Assembly (NCBI GenBank): GCA_021792365.1
Contig: JAJYUT010000004.1
Location: forward strand, 310,001 to 374,000
Direction: 5' to 3'
From: Pseudomonadota bacterium
GTDB lineage: Bacteria > Pseudomonadota > Alphaproteobacteria > Dongiales > Dongiaceae
DNA: 64,000 bases
Shown here: piece by piece, positions 32,012 to 41,093 of the stretch
How the letters are laid out: every line of letters starts with the position of its first letter
Position numbering within the stretch: position 1 is the stretch's first letter
Program-made: the position numbers and the translations under genes
Notes under the pieces: model-generated
Seen by the model: only the letters and a program-made list of their open reading frames with translations
What the model was told of the DNA's origin: nothing
Database searches by the model: none

Positions 32012-32983
32012 GTGAAACAGCGTTCTAGCGCTATCGGCGCGACTTCCCCCCTGAAGGTGTGGTTCCAGCGGTTTTCTTTCGTCCTGCTGACCATCGCGGC
32101 TTTCGGGGTGCTGCTGATCGGCAAGGCGGATACCGTCATGCTGTCGCGGGCCCGCGTCTGGGTGGCCGACACGGTCGGGCCCTTCATCCACGTCGTCTCC
32201 GCGCCGGTCGAGACGGCGCGGGAAACCGCGAGCGAGGTCCAGTCCTATTTCGCGCTGAAGCAGCGGGTCGAGATCCTGCAGCGCGAGAATCAGGCGCTCC
32301 GGGATTGGGAGCAGCAGGCGCGTACGCTGAAGGCGGAGAACGAATCCCTGCGCGCGCTGCTGAACATGGCGTCGAGCCCGCGCATCAGCTTCATCAGCGC
32401 GCCGGTCATCGCCGACGCCTCGTCCGGATTCGTGCGCGGGGTCATCGCGCTGGCCGGGCGGGACCAAGGCGTGGTGAAAGGCCAAGCCGCCATGGTCGGC
32501 AACGGCATCGTCGGGCGCGTGCAGGATGTCGGCGAGCGCGTTTCGCGTATCATGCTGCTGACCGACATCAACAGCCGCCTGCCGATCCTGATCGAGCGTA
32601 CGCGCGACCAGGCCGTACTCGCGGGCAACAACTCGGACCAGCCGGACATCAACTACCTGCCGCGTGACGCCGATATCAAAGTCGGCGACCACGTGGTGAC
32701 ATCGGGCGTTGGCGGCGCCTTTCCTCGGGGGCTGCCGGTGGGTGAGGTGGCGGAGATCGTGGACGGCAAGGTCTATGTGCGGCCCTTCGCGGACCTCGGC
32801 CGGCTGGAATTCATCCGCATGGTGGATTACGGGCTGCCCGGTGTCCTGAAGGAGGACCTCGGCGTCGAGGCGGGCGTGCAGAAATTCGCGAAGCCCGCCG
32901 CCGCGCCTGTGCAGTTGCCCAGGCCCGCGAAGCCGGCGGCGACGACCCCCAAGCTGAAGCCGACTGAAGGATTGGCCCAGTGA
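32012..32983 (+). CDS. mreC: Rod shape-determining protein MreC
   Basis: This 323-residue protein has an N-terminal membrane helix (about residues 22-38, FSFVLLTIAAFGVLLIG), a periplasmic coiled coil (residues 75-115), the beta-rich MreC core and a Pro/Ala/Lys-rich tail. It links MreB and the PBP2-RodA synthase. The GTG start at 32012 follows GGAGGGTGG. Its stop overlaps the GTG of mreD (GTGA). Confidence 0.95.
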   Translation: MKQRSSAIGATSPLKVWFQRFSFVLLTIAAFGVLLIGKADTVMLSRARVWVADTVGPFIHVVSAPVETARETASEVQSYFALKQRVEILQRENQALRDWEQQARTLKAENESLRALLNMASSPRISFISAPVIADASSGFVRGVIALAGRDQGVVKGQAAMVGNGIVGRVQDVGERVSRIMLLTDINSRLPILIERTRDQAVLAGNNSDQPDINYLPRDADIKVGDHVVTSGVGGAFPRGLPVGEVAEIVDGKVYVRPFADLGRLEFIRMVDYGLPGVLKEDLGVEAGVQKFAKPAAAPVQLPRPAKPAATTPKLKPTEGLAQ

Positions 32984-33492
32984 TCGGGCTCACCATCAAG
33001 CACCAGATCACCGAATGGCTGCGCCTCGCGACGCCCGCCCTGGTATCGCTGCTGCTGCTGCTGATCAGCATCGCACCGTGGCGGCCGTTCGACGCTCCGC
33101 TGGGCGGATCGCTGGTCGCGGCCTCGATCTTCTACTGGACCATCTATCAGCCCGAGGCGATGACGCCGTGGGTGGCGGCCTTCGTCGGGCTGTCCAGCGA
33201 CCTGCTCGGCCTCTCGCCCATGGGCCTCGGCATGCTGGTGGCCATCATCGTCTGTGGGAGCGGGCAGTTCTGGCGGCAGCATCTGGCGGACGCCTCCTTC
33301 GTCCTGGTGTGGCTTGCCTTCGCGGCGACCTCGGCGGTCATTTTCTTTTTCGCCTGGGCCCTGGCCGCGCTGATCCTGGAGCAATGGCCGGACCCCTGGC
33401 CGATCGCGCTCCAGAACATCGTGAACGTGGCGCTCTATCCGGTTCTGACCCTTTTGTGCGGGCGGCTGCAGCGCGCGCTGTTCGATCAGTGA
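32980..33492 (+). CDS. mreD: Rod shape-determining protein MreD
   Basis: This 170-residue integral membrane protein has about five predicted helices (for example VSLLLLLISIAPW near the start and LYPVLTLLCGRL at the end). Sequence conservation in MreD is low, but the size, helix pattern and position between mreC and mrdA are diagnostic. It belongs to the elongasome. It starts at a GTG overlapping the mreC stop codon. Confidence 0.92.
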   Translation: MIGLTIKHQITEWLRLATPALVSLLLLLISIAPWRPFDAPLGGSLVAASIFYWTIYQPEAMTPWVAAFVGLSSDLLGLSPMGLGMLVAIIVCGSGQFWRQHLADASFVLVWLAFAATSAVIFFFAWALAALILEQWPDPWPIALQNIVNVALYPVLTLLCGRLQRALFDQ

Positions 33493-33502
33493 GGGCTGCG
33501 GG

Positions 33503-35389
33503 ATGGGCAGGATCAAGCAGCAGCAGCAAAGCCACCAGAGGGTGTTCACGCGGCGCGTGGCAATCCTGGGCGGGTTGAAATTCGGCCTGGTCGGTGCGCT
33601 GGCCAGCCGGCTCTATTACCTGCAGGTGATCGAGGGCGAGAAATACAAGCTGCTGTCGGACGAGAACCGCATCAACCATCGCATCCTGTTCCCACCCCGT
33701 GGCCTGATCCTTGATCGCTTCGGCATCCCGCTCGCCACCAATTCACCGAGCTACCGCGCGATCCTCGTCGCCGAGCAGACGCCGAACCTGCAGGCGACGC
33801 TCGAGGCGTTCTCGGCGATCGTGCCGCTCAGCGAGCGCGATATCGCCCGCACCTTGCGGCAGCGGCAGCGCACGCAGGACTTCAAGCCGATCACGGTGAA
33901 GGATGACCTCACCTGGGAGGAGGTGAACGCGGTCGAGCTCAACCTGCCCGATCTGCCCGGCATCTCCATCGAGATCGACCAGAAGCGCGTCTACCCGTTC
34001 GGCGGCATCACCGCGCACATCCTGGGCTACGTCGCGCTTCCGAACGAGAAGGACGTGGAGAACGATCCCGACCCGCTGCTGAGGCAGCCCGGCTTCCGCA
34101 TCGGTAAGAACGGGCTGGAGCGGCACTACGATGCGGCCTTGCGCGGGGGCGCCGGAGAGAGCCAGCTCGAGGTCAATTCCTATGGCCGCGCGCTACGGGA
34201 ACTGGCACGGCGGGAAGGCGATGCCGGCAGCGACCTCGTGACCACCCTCGACATCGGCCTGCACCAGTTCGCGCATCAGCGCCTGTCGAGCGAGATGGCC
34301 GGCGCCGCGGCGGTCATGGACGTCTATACCGGCGATCTGCTCGCGCTGGTGTCTACGCCCTCTTTCGACCCGACGGCCTTCTATCGCGGCCTCACCAACG
34401 ACGAATGGCACGAGCTGAGCAACGACATCTACGGTCCGCTGACCAACAAGGCGGTTGCCGGCCAGTACGCGCCCGGCTCCACCTTCAAGATGATGACGGC
34501 GCTGGCCGCGCTCCGGGCCGGCATCAGGCCGACCGACCGCGTCTATTGCAGCGGCGTCACCGTCCTCGGCTCCGCGCGGTTCCACTGCTGGCGTCGCGAG
34601 GGCCATGGGTCGGTCGACATGACCAACGCGCTGAAGCTGTCGTGCGACTGCTATTTCTACGAGATCGCCCGGCGCATCGGCATCGACCAGATCGCCGAGA
34701 CGGCGCGCATGTTCGGCCTCGGCAACATCGAAGGCCTGGATTTGCCGGGAGAGAAGCCGGGGCTCATCCCCGATCGGGCGTGGAAGAAAGGGGCGCTGGG
34801 CGACATCTGGCATCAAGGCGAGACGCTGGTGGCCGGCATCGGGCAGGGATTCATCACCACGACGCCGCTGCAGCTCTGCGTGATGACGGCGCGCATCGCC
34901 AATGGCGGCTACGCGGTCAAGCCGCGCCTGGTGCGGCGCATCGCCGAGGAATCGCCGAACGACGAAGGCAACCCCATTTTCCCGAGCCTTGGGCTGTCCC
35001 AGGAGTATCTGAAGGTGCTGCGCACGGGCATGGACATGGTCAGCAACACCGAACGCGGCACCGCCTTCCGCTCGCGCATCGACATTCCGGGCATGGAGCT
35101 GGCCGGCAAGACCGGGACCAGCCAGGTGCGGCGCATCACCATGGCCGAGCGAGCCCGCGGCGTGCTCAAGAACGAGCAACTGCCCTGGAACCAGCGCGAC
35201 CACGCGCTGTTCGTGGCCTTCGCGCCGGTCCACGCGCCGCGCTACGCCTGCTCCGTGGTGGTGGAGCATGGCGGCGGCGGCTCGGCGGTTGCGGCGCCGA
35301 TCGCGCGCGACATCCTGATCGAGTGCCAGCGGCGCGACCCGTCGCGGCGCAACCCGAACGCCGAAGGCGGCCGGCGCGAGATGCCGTAA
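33503..35389 (+). CDS. mrdA: Penicillin-binding protein 2 (peptidoglycan D,D-transpeptidase)
   Basis: This 628-residue class B PBP has a single N-terminal membrane helix (about residues 19-36), a pedestal domain, and a transpeptidase domain with the active-site SxxK as GSTFK (S326, K329), a second motif at SCDCYF and KTGTSQ as the third. It cross-links peptidoglycan during elongation, working with RodA. It is ten bases downstream of mreD, in the elongasome operon. Confidence 0.97.
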   Translation: MGRIKQQQQSHQRVFTRRVAILGGLKFGLVGALASRLYYLQVIEGEKYKLLSDENRINHRILFPPRGLILDRFGIPLATNSPSYRAILVAEQTPNLQATLEAFSAIVPLSERDIARTLRQRQRTQDFKPITVKDDLTWEEVNAVELNLPDLPGISIEIDQKRVYPFGGITAHILGYVALPNEKDVENDPDPLLRQPGFRIGKNGLERHYDAALRGGAGESQLEVNSYGRALRELARREGDAGSDLVTTLDIGLHQFAHQRLSSEMAGAAAVMDVYTGDLLALVSTPSFDPTAFYRGLTNDEWHELSNDIYGPLTNKAVAGQYAPGSTFKMMTALAALRAGIRPTDRVYCSGVTVLGSARFHCWRREGHGSVDMTNALKLSCDCYFYEIARRIGIDQIAETARMFGLGNIEGLDLPGEKPGLIPDRAWKKGALGDIWHQGETLVAGIGQGFITTTPLQLCVMTARIANGGYAVKPRLVRRIAEESPNDEGNPIFPSLGLSQEYLKVLRTGMDMVSNTERGTAFRSRIDIPGMELAGKTGTSQVRRITMAERARGVLKNEQLPWNQRDHALFVAFAPVHAPRYACSVVVEHGGGGSAVAAPIARDILIECQRRDPSRRNPNAEGGRREMP

Positions 35390-35401
35390 GGACGCAGCAA
35401 G

Positions 35402-36562
35402 ATGGGCATCGAGCTTCATAGCGTTGGGTCGCCGCCGGGTCTCCGGCTGTCGCAGCGCATCCGGCAGATCCCCTGGAGCCTCGTCATCCTCGTCGCGATG
35501 GTGGCGTCGATCGGCTTCGTGATGCTGTATTCCGCCGCCGGCGGGGACCCAGACCGATGGATGAACAAGCAGATGATCCGCTTCGCGGTCGGCATCTGCG
35601 TCATGCTGGCGATCGGCATGGTCGACCTGCAGCGGCTCGCGAAGATCGCCTATCCGCTCTATGCCGTCGCTCTGGTGCTGCTGATCTATGTCGAGTTCGC
35701 CGGCGAGATCGGCATGGGCGCGCAGCGCTGGATCGACCTAAAGGTCTTCCAGCTCCAGCCATCGGAGTTGATGAAGATCTCGCTGTGCCTGGTCCTCGCG
35801 CGCTATTTCCACGGCCTCAGCTACGAGGAGATCGGCCGGCCCTGGGTGCTGATTCCCCCGACCTTGCTGGTGATCCTGCCGGCCGGGCTGGTGCTGAAGC
35901 AGCCGGACCTGGGCACCGCGGGCATGCTGCTGATGGTCGGCGGCGCCATCTTCTTCGTGGCCGGCGTGCGCTGGTGGAAGTTCGCGATCGTGTTCGCGCT
36001 CGGCATCGTCGGGGCGGTCGTCGCATGGAATTCCGGCTTCCTGCACGATTACCAGAAGGCGCGCGTCCTGACCTTCCTCGATCCCTCGCGCGACGCGCTC
36101 GGAAGCGGCTACCACATCACCCAGTCCAAGATCGCCCTGGGTTCCGGCGGCGTGTGGGGCAAGGGGCTGCTGCAGGGCTCCCAGGCCCAGCTCAACTTCC
36201 TGCCGGAGCGCCACACCGACTTCGTCTTCACCATGCTGGGCGAGGAACTCGGGATGGTGGGTGGCCTGCTGGTGCTGACGCTCTATTCGCTGCTGGTGGT
36301 CTATGGCGTCGCCATCGCGCTGCGGACGCGCAGCCATTTCGGGCGCCTGCTGGCGTTCGGCATCGCCATGAACATCTTCTTCTATTTCTTCATCAACACG
36401 GCGATGGTGATGGGCCTCATCCCGGTCGTCGGCATCCCGCTGCCGCTGATCTCTTATGGCGGCACCGCCATGATGACGGTGATGGTCGGTTTCGGTCTCC
36501 TGATGGCGGTCTACATCCAGCGCGACCACCGGGTCGGCCGGCGCAGCTCCAACGAGGAGTGA
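35402..36562 (+). CDS. rodA: RodA, peptidoglycan glycosyltransferase (SEDS family)
   Basis: This 386-residue membrane protein of about ten helices is a SEDS-family polymerase with the conserved blocks AQRWIDLKVFQLQPSELMKI, LKQPDLGTAGM, GSGYHITQSKIALGSGGVWGKG and LPERHTDFVFTMLGEELG (the catalytic aspartate region near WxD in SEDS). It polymerises lipid II during elongation with PBP2 (mrdA, 12 bp upstream). It is the last gene of the operon. Confidence 0.97.
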   Translation: MGIELHSVGSPPGLRLSQRIRQIPWSLVILVAMVASIGFVMLYSAAGGDPDRWMNKQMIRFAVGICVMLAIGMVDLQRLAKIAYPLYAVALVLLIYVEFAGEIGMGAQRWIDLKVFQLQPSELMKISLCLVLARYFHGLSYEEIGRPWVLIPPTLLVILPAGLVLKQPDLGTAGMLLMVGGAIFFVAGVRWWKFAIVFALGIVGAVVAWNSGFLHDYQKARVLTFLDPSRDALGSGYHITQSKIALGSGGVWGKGLLQGSQAQLNFLPERHTDFVFTMLGEELGMVGGLLVLTLYSLLVVYGVAIALRTRSHFGRLLAFGIAMNIFFYFFINTAMVMGLIPVVGIPLPLISYGGTAMMTVMVGFGLLMAVYIQRDHRVGRRSSNEE

Positions 36563-36613
36563 CCCCTGGCTAAGCTCTTGGCTGGCCTGGGTAAATCTGC
36601 GCTAATTTGGCTA

Positions 36614-36642
36614 TCGACAAGGCCGTCTTGCTTTTGCTATAC
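36614..36642 (+). promoter_or_regulatory. Putative tRNA promoter
   Basis: TCGACA at 36614-36619 and CTATAC at 36637-36642 are spaced 17 bp apart and end about 20 bp before the tRNA-Lys gene, a good position for a sigma70-type promoter. The -35 is a weak match. Confidence 0.4.
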
Positions 36643-36661
36643 CGCGCGCCTCGCATGGGGC

Positions 36662-36737
<76 letters not shown>

Positions 36738-36920
36738 ATCAAACGCCGGCTTAGCGCGCGGCATCACAATACGCGGCCGTTTTGGTCCCAAACAGGTCCT
36801 GGCCTAGCTAGGCTTCAGTGCCGCTTCCCGGAAGTGCCAAGAGCTGCCATTCAAACCGCGCCCGCGTCTGCCTTTCCGGATGCTCGGCGCCGCGCAAATG
36901 CCCCTTGGACCAGAAACTGA

Positions 36921-38144
36921 CTACGTCCCTGACAAGAACAACCTCAGATCCGTGCTGGGGTCGGCGATTGCCGATCTCGAGATCGAGCGGCCGGCTTCGA
37001 GCATTTTCTTGCCGATGCCGTATGCCAACGCATCGTTCATGGCATCGACGGCGATCAGCCGGTCTTCCCGGTAGTACCAAACAGACGCGCTCTGCTCCCG
37101 TTTGCCAGGTCGCATGACACAATCGGCATAGCCGCGGTTCAAACCTGCGATCTGGAGCTTCACATCGTATTGGTCAGACCAGAACCAGGGTGCCGGATCG
37201 TAGTCATCCTCCGCCCCCATCATTGCGGCCGCGGCATGCTCCGCCTGATCGATCGCGTTCTGGACGGCTTCGAGCCTGGTCGAGATCCCGCGCCATTGAA
37301 ACCGCGCGCAATCGCCGGCGGCATAGACGTCCGGCGCTGACGTGCGACACGATCCGTCGATCAGAATGCCATTGTTAACGGCCAAGCCCGCGGCGTGGGC
37401 AAGATCGTCATTGGGAATGATCCCAATGCCGACGATCGCAAGGTCGGCTGGCAGATGCGTCCCATCCTTGAGGCGTGCACCGGTCAGCCTCCCGGCCTCT
37501 CCGGCAAGATGATCAAGTGCTGCCGATTCTCGAATCACCACGCCGTGCTTCCGATGCAGAGCGCGGAAGTAATCGGCCGTCACCGGGGCCGCGACACGCT
37601 GCAGGATACGATCCGCCACTTCGATGATGGTGACGGCCAACCCCTTAGCGGCGGCGACGGCCGCGCCCTCGAGGCCGATATAGCCGCCACCGATCACCAG
37701 CAGCCGCTTGCCAGGCTCGAGCAGCGGCGCGATCGCATCGGCGTCTGCGACCGTGCGAATGGTGAAGACACCGCTGAGATCGCCCCCGGCCTCCGTCGGC
37801 AGTCGGCGCGGGCGCGCCCCGGTCGTCAGGGCGAGCTTCGCGTAGCGAAGCACGGATCCGTCGCCGAACGTGATGGTCCGCTCCGTTGGCGAGAGCGCGG
37901 TGGCGGTGACGTCCAGCCGAATGTCGATCCGCTGGTCCTCGTACCAGCCCGGAGGACGGATCAGCAGGCGCGCAAACTCGAGCTCGCGCGACATGTATTT
38001 CTTGGACAGCGGCGGACGCTGGTAGGGCAGGGCGGACTCCTCGCCGACCATCACGAGGGGTCCGGCATAGCCCAATGCCCTCAGCCTCGACGCCAGGGCG
38101 GCTCCGGCCTGGCCCGCGCCTATGATCACGATCGGGTCGACCAT
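36921..38144 (-). CDS. NAD(P)H-dependent ferredoxin reductase (putidaredoxin reductase type)
   Basis: This 407-residue FAD protein has an N-terminal FAD-binding GxGxxG (IIGAGQAGAALASRL), the family block LPYQRPPLSKKYM and a second Rossmann motif (VIGGGYIGLEGAAVAAAKG) for NAD(P)H, then the AGDCARF motif contacting FAD. It passes electrons from NAD(P)H to a [2Fe-2S] ferredoxin. The ferredoxin gene lies eight bases upstream and a P450 two genes further up, so it is the first link of a class I P450 electron-transfer chain. Confidence 0.93.
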   Translation of the reverse strand: MVDPIVIIGAGQAGAALASRLRALGYAGPLVMVGEESALPYQRPPLSKKYMSRELEFARLLIRPPGWYEDQRIDIRLDVTATALSPTERTITFGDGSVLRYAKLALTTGARPRRLPTEAGGDLSGVFTIRTVADADAIAPLLEPGKRLLVIGGGYIGLEGAAVAAAKGLAVTIIEVADRILQRVAAPVTADYFRALHRKHGVVIRESAALDHLAGEAGRLTGARLKDGTHLPADLAIVGIGIIPNDDLAHAAGLAVNNGILIDGSCRTSAPDVYAAGDCARFQWRGISTRLEAVQNAIDQAEHAAAAMMGAEDDYDPAPWFWSDQYDVKLQIAGLNRGYADCVMRPGKREQSASVWYYREDRLIAVDAMNDALAYGIGKKMLEAGRSISRSAIADPSTDLRLFLSGT

Positions 38145-38151
38145 CGACAGG

Positions 38152-38469
38152 CTAGATGTCAGGCACGTGCAAGATGAGCCCGTCCAATTCCTCGCTCGCC
38201 TTGATCTGGCAGCTGAGCCGGCTCATTGGCGTGCGCTCGGCCGAAGTGATCTCCAGCATTTCGTTCTCCATATCGCCGGGACGGCCGGTCTTCTCGTACC
38301 ACGCGGCGTCGACATAGACGTGGCAGGTGGCGCAGGAGAGACAGCCCCCGCATTCGCCGATCACGTCCGGGACGCTATTTGCGACCGCCGCCTCCATCAG
38401 GTTGTGGCCCGCCGCCACCTCCGCGCTGATCTGGCGGCCATCGTGCAGGATCCAGGTCACCTTCGGCAT
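38152..38469 (-). CDS. [2Fe-2S] ferredoxin (putidaredoxin/adrenodoxin type)
   Basis: This 105-residue ferredoxin has cluster ligands C40, C46, C49 and C87 in the adrenodoxin-type spacing C-x5-C-x2-C-x37-C (ECGGCLSCATCHVY and RLSCQI). C43 is an extra cysteine not expected to bind the cluster. It shuttles single electrons from the adjacent reductase to the P450 at 39795-41054 and possibly to the second P450 at 47668. It is tightly packed in the operon (12 bp after the synthetase-like gene). Confidence 0.95.
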   Translation of the reverse strand: MPKVTWILHDGRQISAEVAAGHNLMEAAVANSVPDVIGECGGCLSCATCHVYVDAAWYEKTGRPGDMENEMLEITSAERTPMSRLSCQIKASEELDGLILHVPDI

Positions 38470-38481
38470 CGACGGCTCCGC

Positions 38482-39771
38482 TCAGACAAAATGGATGTAG
38501 TAGTCGCGCAGGGCATCGCCTTCGAGCCCGGCGGTCTTCTGGATCTCGACTTCCTTGATGCCGATGTGATTCTGCACGAGCAGCTCGCCGACCTGCGCAA
38601 CCAGCTCGGCATCGTCCGCCAGCGCCTTGAGCGCCTCAGGCAGGGATTCCGGTGCGCCCACCTTGGCATCGTGCGCCGTGAAGCAGTCGGCCTGTTCGGC
38701 CGGCGGCAGCTCGTATTTCTGGGTGAAGCCGAGGCGTGCCGCCTGCAGCACGGTCGCGGTCAAGGTGTATAGATTGGCCGATGCGTCACCCATGCGATGT
38801 TCGATGCGGGACTTGGCGCCATGTTCCGCCGATAAACGGGTGGTAACGCCGCGGTGATCGATGCCCCAGTTGCACCAATAGCCGGAGAGGGTCGCGGGCT
38901 TCAACCGATGATAGGAACTGACGGTCGGCGCGACCAGGCCCGCCATCCCGCGATGATGATGCATCAGGCCGGCTACGCACCCGCGGGTCAGCGCTGTCAG
39001 ATGCGCGACGTTGCCGCATTCGCCCACGGCGTTCCGACCCTGGGGGTCGAGGAAGCTGAAGTTGACGTGCAGGCCGCTGCCGCCAACGTTCAGGATAGGC
39101 TTCGGCATGAAGGTCAGGATGATGCCGTGCTCGAGCGCGATCTCCCGCGCCATCAGGCGGAACAGAAACACATCATCGACCGCCTTGACCGCGTCGTCGT
39201 AGGTCAGCGTGAACTCGAATTGCGGCGAATCGTACTCCGAGGTGAAGCAGTCGATGTGGAACCCGACCTCGCTTGCCCTCTCCCAGATCGCATCGGTGAA
39301 GCGCAAGGGGTCGACATAGCGCCCGGTGCCGTAGACGTAAGCCCCCGGCGTCTGATAGGGAACGATCCGGCCCTCGGCATCGCGCTGGAACGCAAAGGCC
39401 TCGAGCTCGAGGCCAACCTTCGGCGAGTAGCCGAGGTCCTGCCACTGCTTGACGGTGCGCTTGAGCAGGCTCCGGCCGCATAGCGCGAGCGGCTTGCCGC
39501 TGCTCTCATAGAGGTCGGCAATGACGACCTTGGTGTTGGGCTCCCAGCCCTGGCGGATATCCTCCTCGACATAGATCGCCTCCATGTCCGGCAGGCCTTC
39601 GAGCATCGAGCCGCCGGGCGCGGGCACCAGCTCCTTGTCATAGGTCACCGCAAAGGTCCCTTGGCAAAACCGCGAGGAGCCATTGCCCATCTTGCTGGCC
39701 GGCAGGTATTTGCCACGCGCCAGGCTGAGATGATCGCAGAACAGCAACCTCAGTCTTTCCCCCACCGCCAT
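38482..39771 (-). CDS. Glutamine synthetase-like gamma-glutamyl/amine ligase
   Basis: This 429-residue protein has the GS catalytic domain: GLELEAFAF at 120-128, metal-site glutamates in SEYDSPQFEF (E179, E186), GSGLHVNFSF (H235), APTVSSYHRLKP, CNWGIDHRGVTTR and IEHRMGDASANLY. The N-terminal beta-grasp is short. The W-G-x-D-H/N-R pattern resembles gamma-glutamyl-polyamine and amine synthetases more than housekeeping GlnA, and no glutamine synthetase regulator is nearby. It would join an amine to glutamate using ATP. Its position between a P450 and the ferredoxin recalls the mycobacterial morpholine/piperidine loci. Substrate unknown. Confidence 0.82.
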   Translation of the reverse strand: MAVGERLRLLFCDHLSLARGKYLPASKMGNGSSRFCQGTFAVTYDKELVPAPGGSMLEGLPDMEAIYVEEDIRQGWEPNTKVVIADLYESSGKPLALCGRSLLKRTVKQWQDLGYSPKVGLELEAFAFQRDAEGRIVPYQTPGAYVYGTGRYVDPLRFTDAIWERASEVGFHIDCFTSEYDSPQFEFTLTYDDAVKAVDDVFLFRLMAREIALEHGIILTFMPKPILNVGGSGLHVNFSFLDPQGRNAVGECGNVAHLTALTRGCVAGLMHHHRGMAGLVAPTVSSYHRLKPATLSGYWCNWGIDHRGVTTRLSAEHGAKSRIEHRMGDASANLYTLTATVLQAARLGFTQKYELPPAEQADCFTAHDAKVGAPESLPEALKALADDAELVAQVGELLVQNHIGIKEVEIQKTAGLEGDALRDYYIHFV

Positions 39772-39794
39772 CTATCTCCCCCGGATGCTTGACC

Positions 39795-41054
39795 TCATTG
39801 ATGAACGCAGACCGGCAGGCGCTTGATGCCGCCGATGAAGTTTGAGCGCAGGAATTCATGCGGTCCCGTCTGCTCGATGCCCGTGATGCGCTTGACCAGC
39901 TCCCGCAGCAGGATCCGGACCTCCAGCCGCGCCAGCCACATGCCGAGGCAGACATGCGGCCCGCCTTGCCCGAACGCCACGTGGCGGTTCGGTGTGCGCC
40001 GGAGATTGATGTCGAACGGCTGGTCGAAGGCCGTCTCGTCGCGGTTGGCGGAGACGAACCACAACAGCACCTTGTCGCCCGCCTTCACGTGCTTTCCATG
40101 CAGTTCGAAGTCACGCGTTGCGGTGCGCCGGAAATGCATGGTGGGCGACGCCCAGCGGATGAATTCATCCGGGGCCGTCTCCCACATCTGATTGTCGCCG
40201 CTCTTGAGCTCGGCGAGCAGCGCGGGCCGGTTGGCGAGCGCGTAGAGCGACGCCGCGATCGAGTAGCGCGTGGTGTCGTTGCCAGCGGCGACCAGCAGGC
40301 AGAAGAAGTTGCGGAACTCATTCTCGGAGATCAGGTTGCCGTGGGAGTTCGGCCGCAGGATGAGGTGCAGCACGCCGCTGGTGTCGCCCCTCTTTTCCTT
40401 CTCTCGCATCAGCGCCTTGGCGTAGTCGAACAGCTCGGCGCCCGCCGGCGAGCGGAACGGCATCAGGCGGTAGGCATCGGTATCCGCCTTGTCCAGGACA
40501 TGCTCGGTGAACTCTGGGTCGGTATTCGCAATCAGCTGGTCGCCCTTCTCCACCAGCCAGTCGAGGTCGGTGTCCGGAACGCCGATGATCTGCCCCAGCA
40601 TGCGCATGGGCAGCTGGCGCGCCACGTCCTTAACCGCGTCGAAGCTGCCGCGCTCCAGCACGTCGTCGAGAATCGAATCGCAGATGGCCCGGATCTGATC
40701 CTCGAACTGCGCGACGATCGGCTTGGAGAAGGCCTTGCTCACCAGCACGCGCGTGCGCGAATGCTCCGGCGGGTCGGTCTCCTGGAACGTCCGCCGCGCC
40801 AGGTACTCCTCGTGGGTCTGGTCCTCCATGCGGATGCCGCGGGCCGAACTCAGGAGCTCGTAATTGCGGTTGAGCTCCAGCACGTCGTGATGACGGGTGA
40901 CCGACCAGAAGCCCTTGCCGCCCTTCATCTCGCTCCAGGCCAGCGGGTCCTCGCAACGCATTCGAGCGAATGTGTTGTATGGCGCCCCGGCCAGGAAGGA
41001 ATCGTGGTCGGAAAGGTCGGCATGGCCGTTGTCAGTCGGGGCGAAACTCGTCAT
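39795..41054 (-). CDS. Cytochrome P450 (first of two)
   Basis: This 419-residue soluble bacterial P450 has I-helix oxygen-activation motif AGNDTT (257-262), K-helix ExxR as EFIR (E297, R300), FRRTATRDFEL and the heme loop FGQGGPHVCLG with ligand C369. All core motifs are canonical. With the ferredoxin and reductase downstream it makes a complete class I monooxygenase. The HFRRTA and LLWFVSANRDE blocks resemble P450s acting on terpenoid, steroid-side-chain or other hydrophobic substrates, but the cluster argues for an aromatic or amine substrate. Unresolved. Confidence 0.95.
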   Translation of the reverse strand: MTSFAPTDNGHADLSDHDSFLAGAPYNTFARMRCEDPLAWSEMKGGKGFWSVTRHHDVLELNRNYELLSSARGIRMEDQTHEEYLARRTFQETDPPEHSRTRVLVSKAFSKPIVAQFEDQIRAICDSILDDVLERGSFDAVKDVARQLPMRMLGQIIGVPDTDLDWLVEKGDQLIANTDPEFTEHVLDKADTDAYRLMPFRSPAGAELFDYAKALMREKEKRGDTSGVLHLILRPNSHGNLISENEFRNFFCLLVAAGNDTTRYSIAASLYALANRPALLAELKSGDNQMWETAPDEFIRWASPTMHFRRTATRDFELHGKHVKAGDKVLLWFVSANRDETAFDQPFDINLRRTPNRHVAFGQGGPHVCLGMWLARLEVRILLRELVKRITGIEQTGPHEFLRSNFIGGIKRLPVCVHQ

Positions 41055-41093
41055 CTCTCCGCTCTTACGCCGCTTCCGGCTCGTGCCGCAAGA

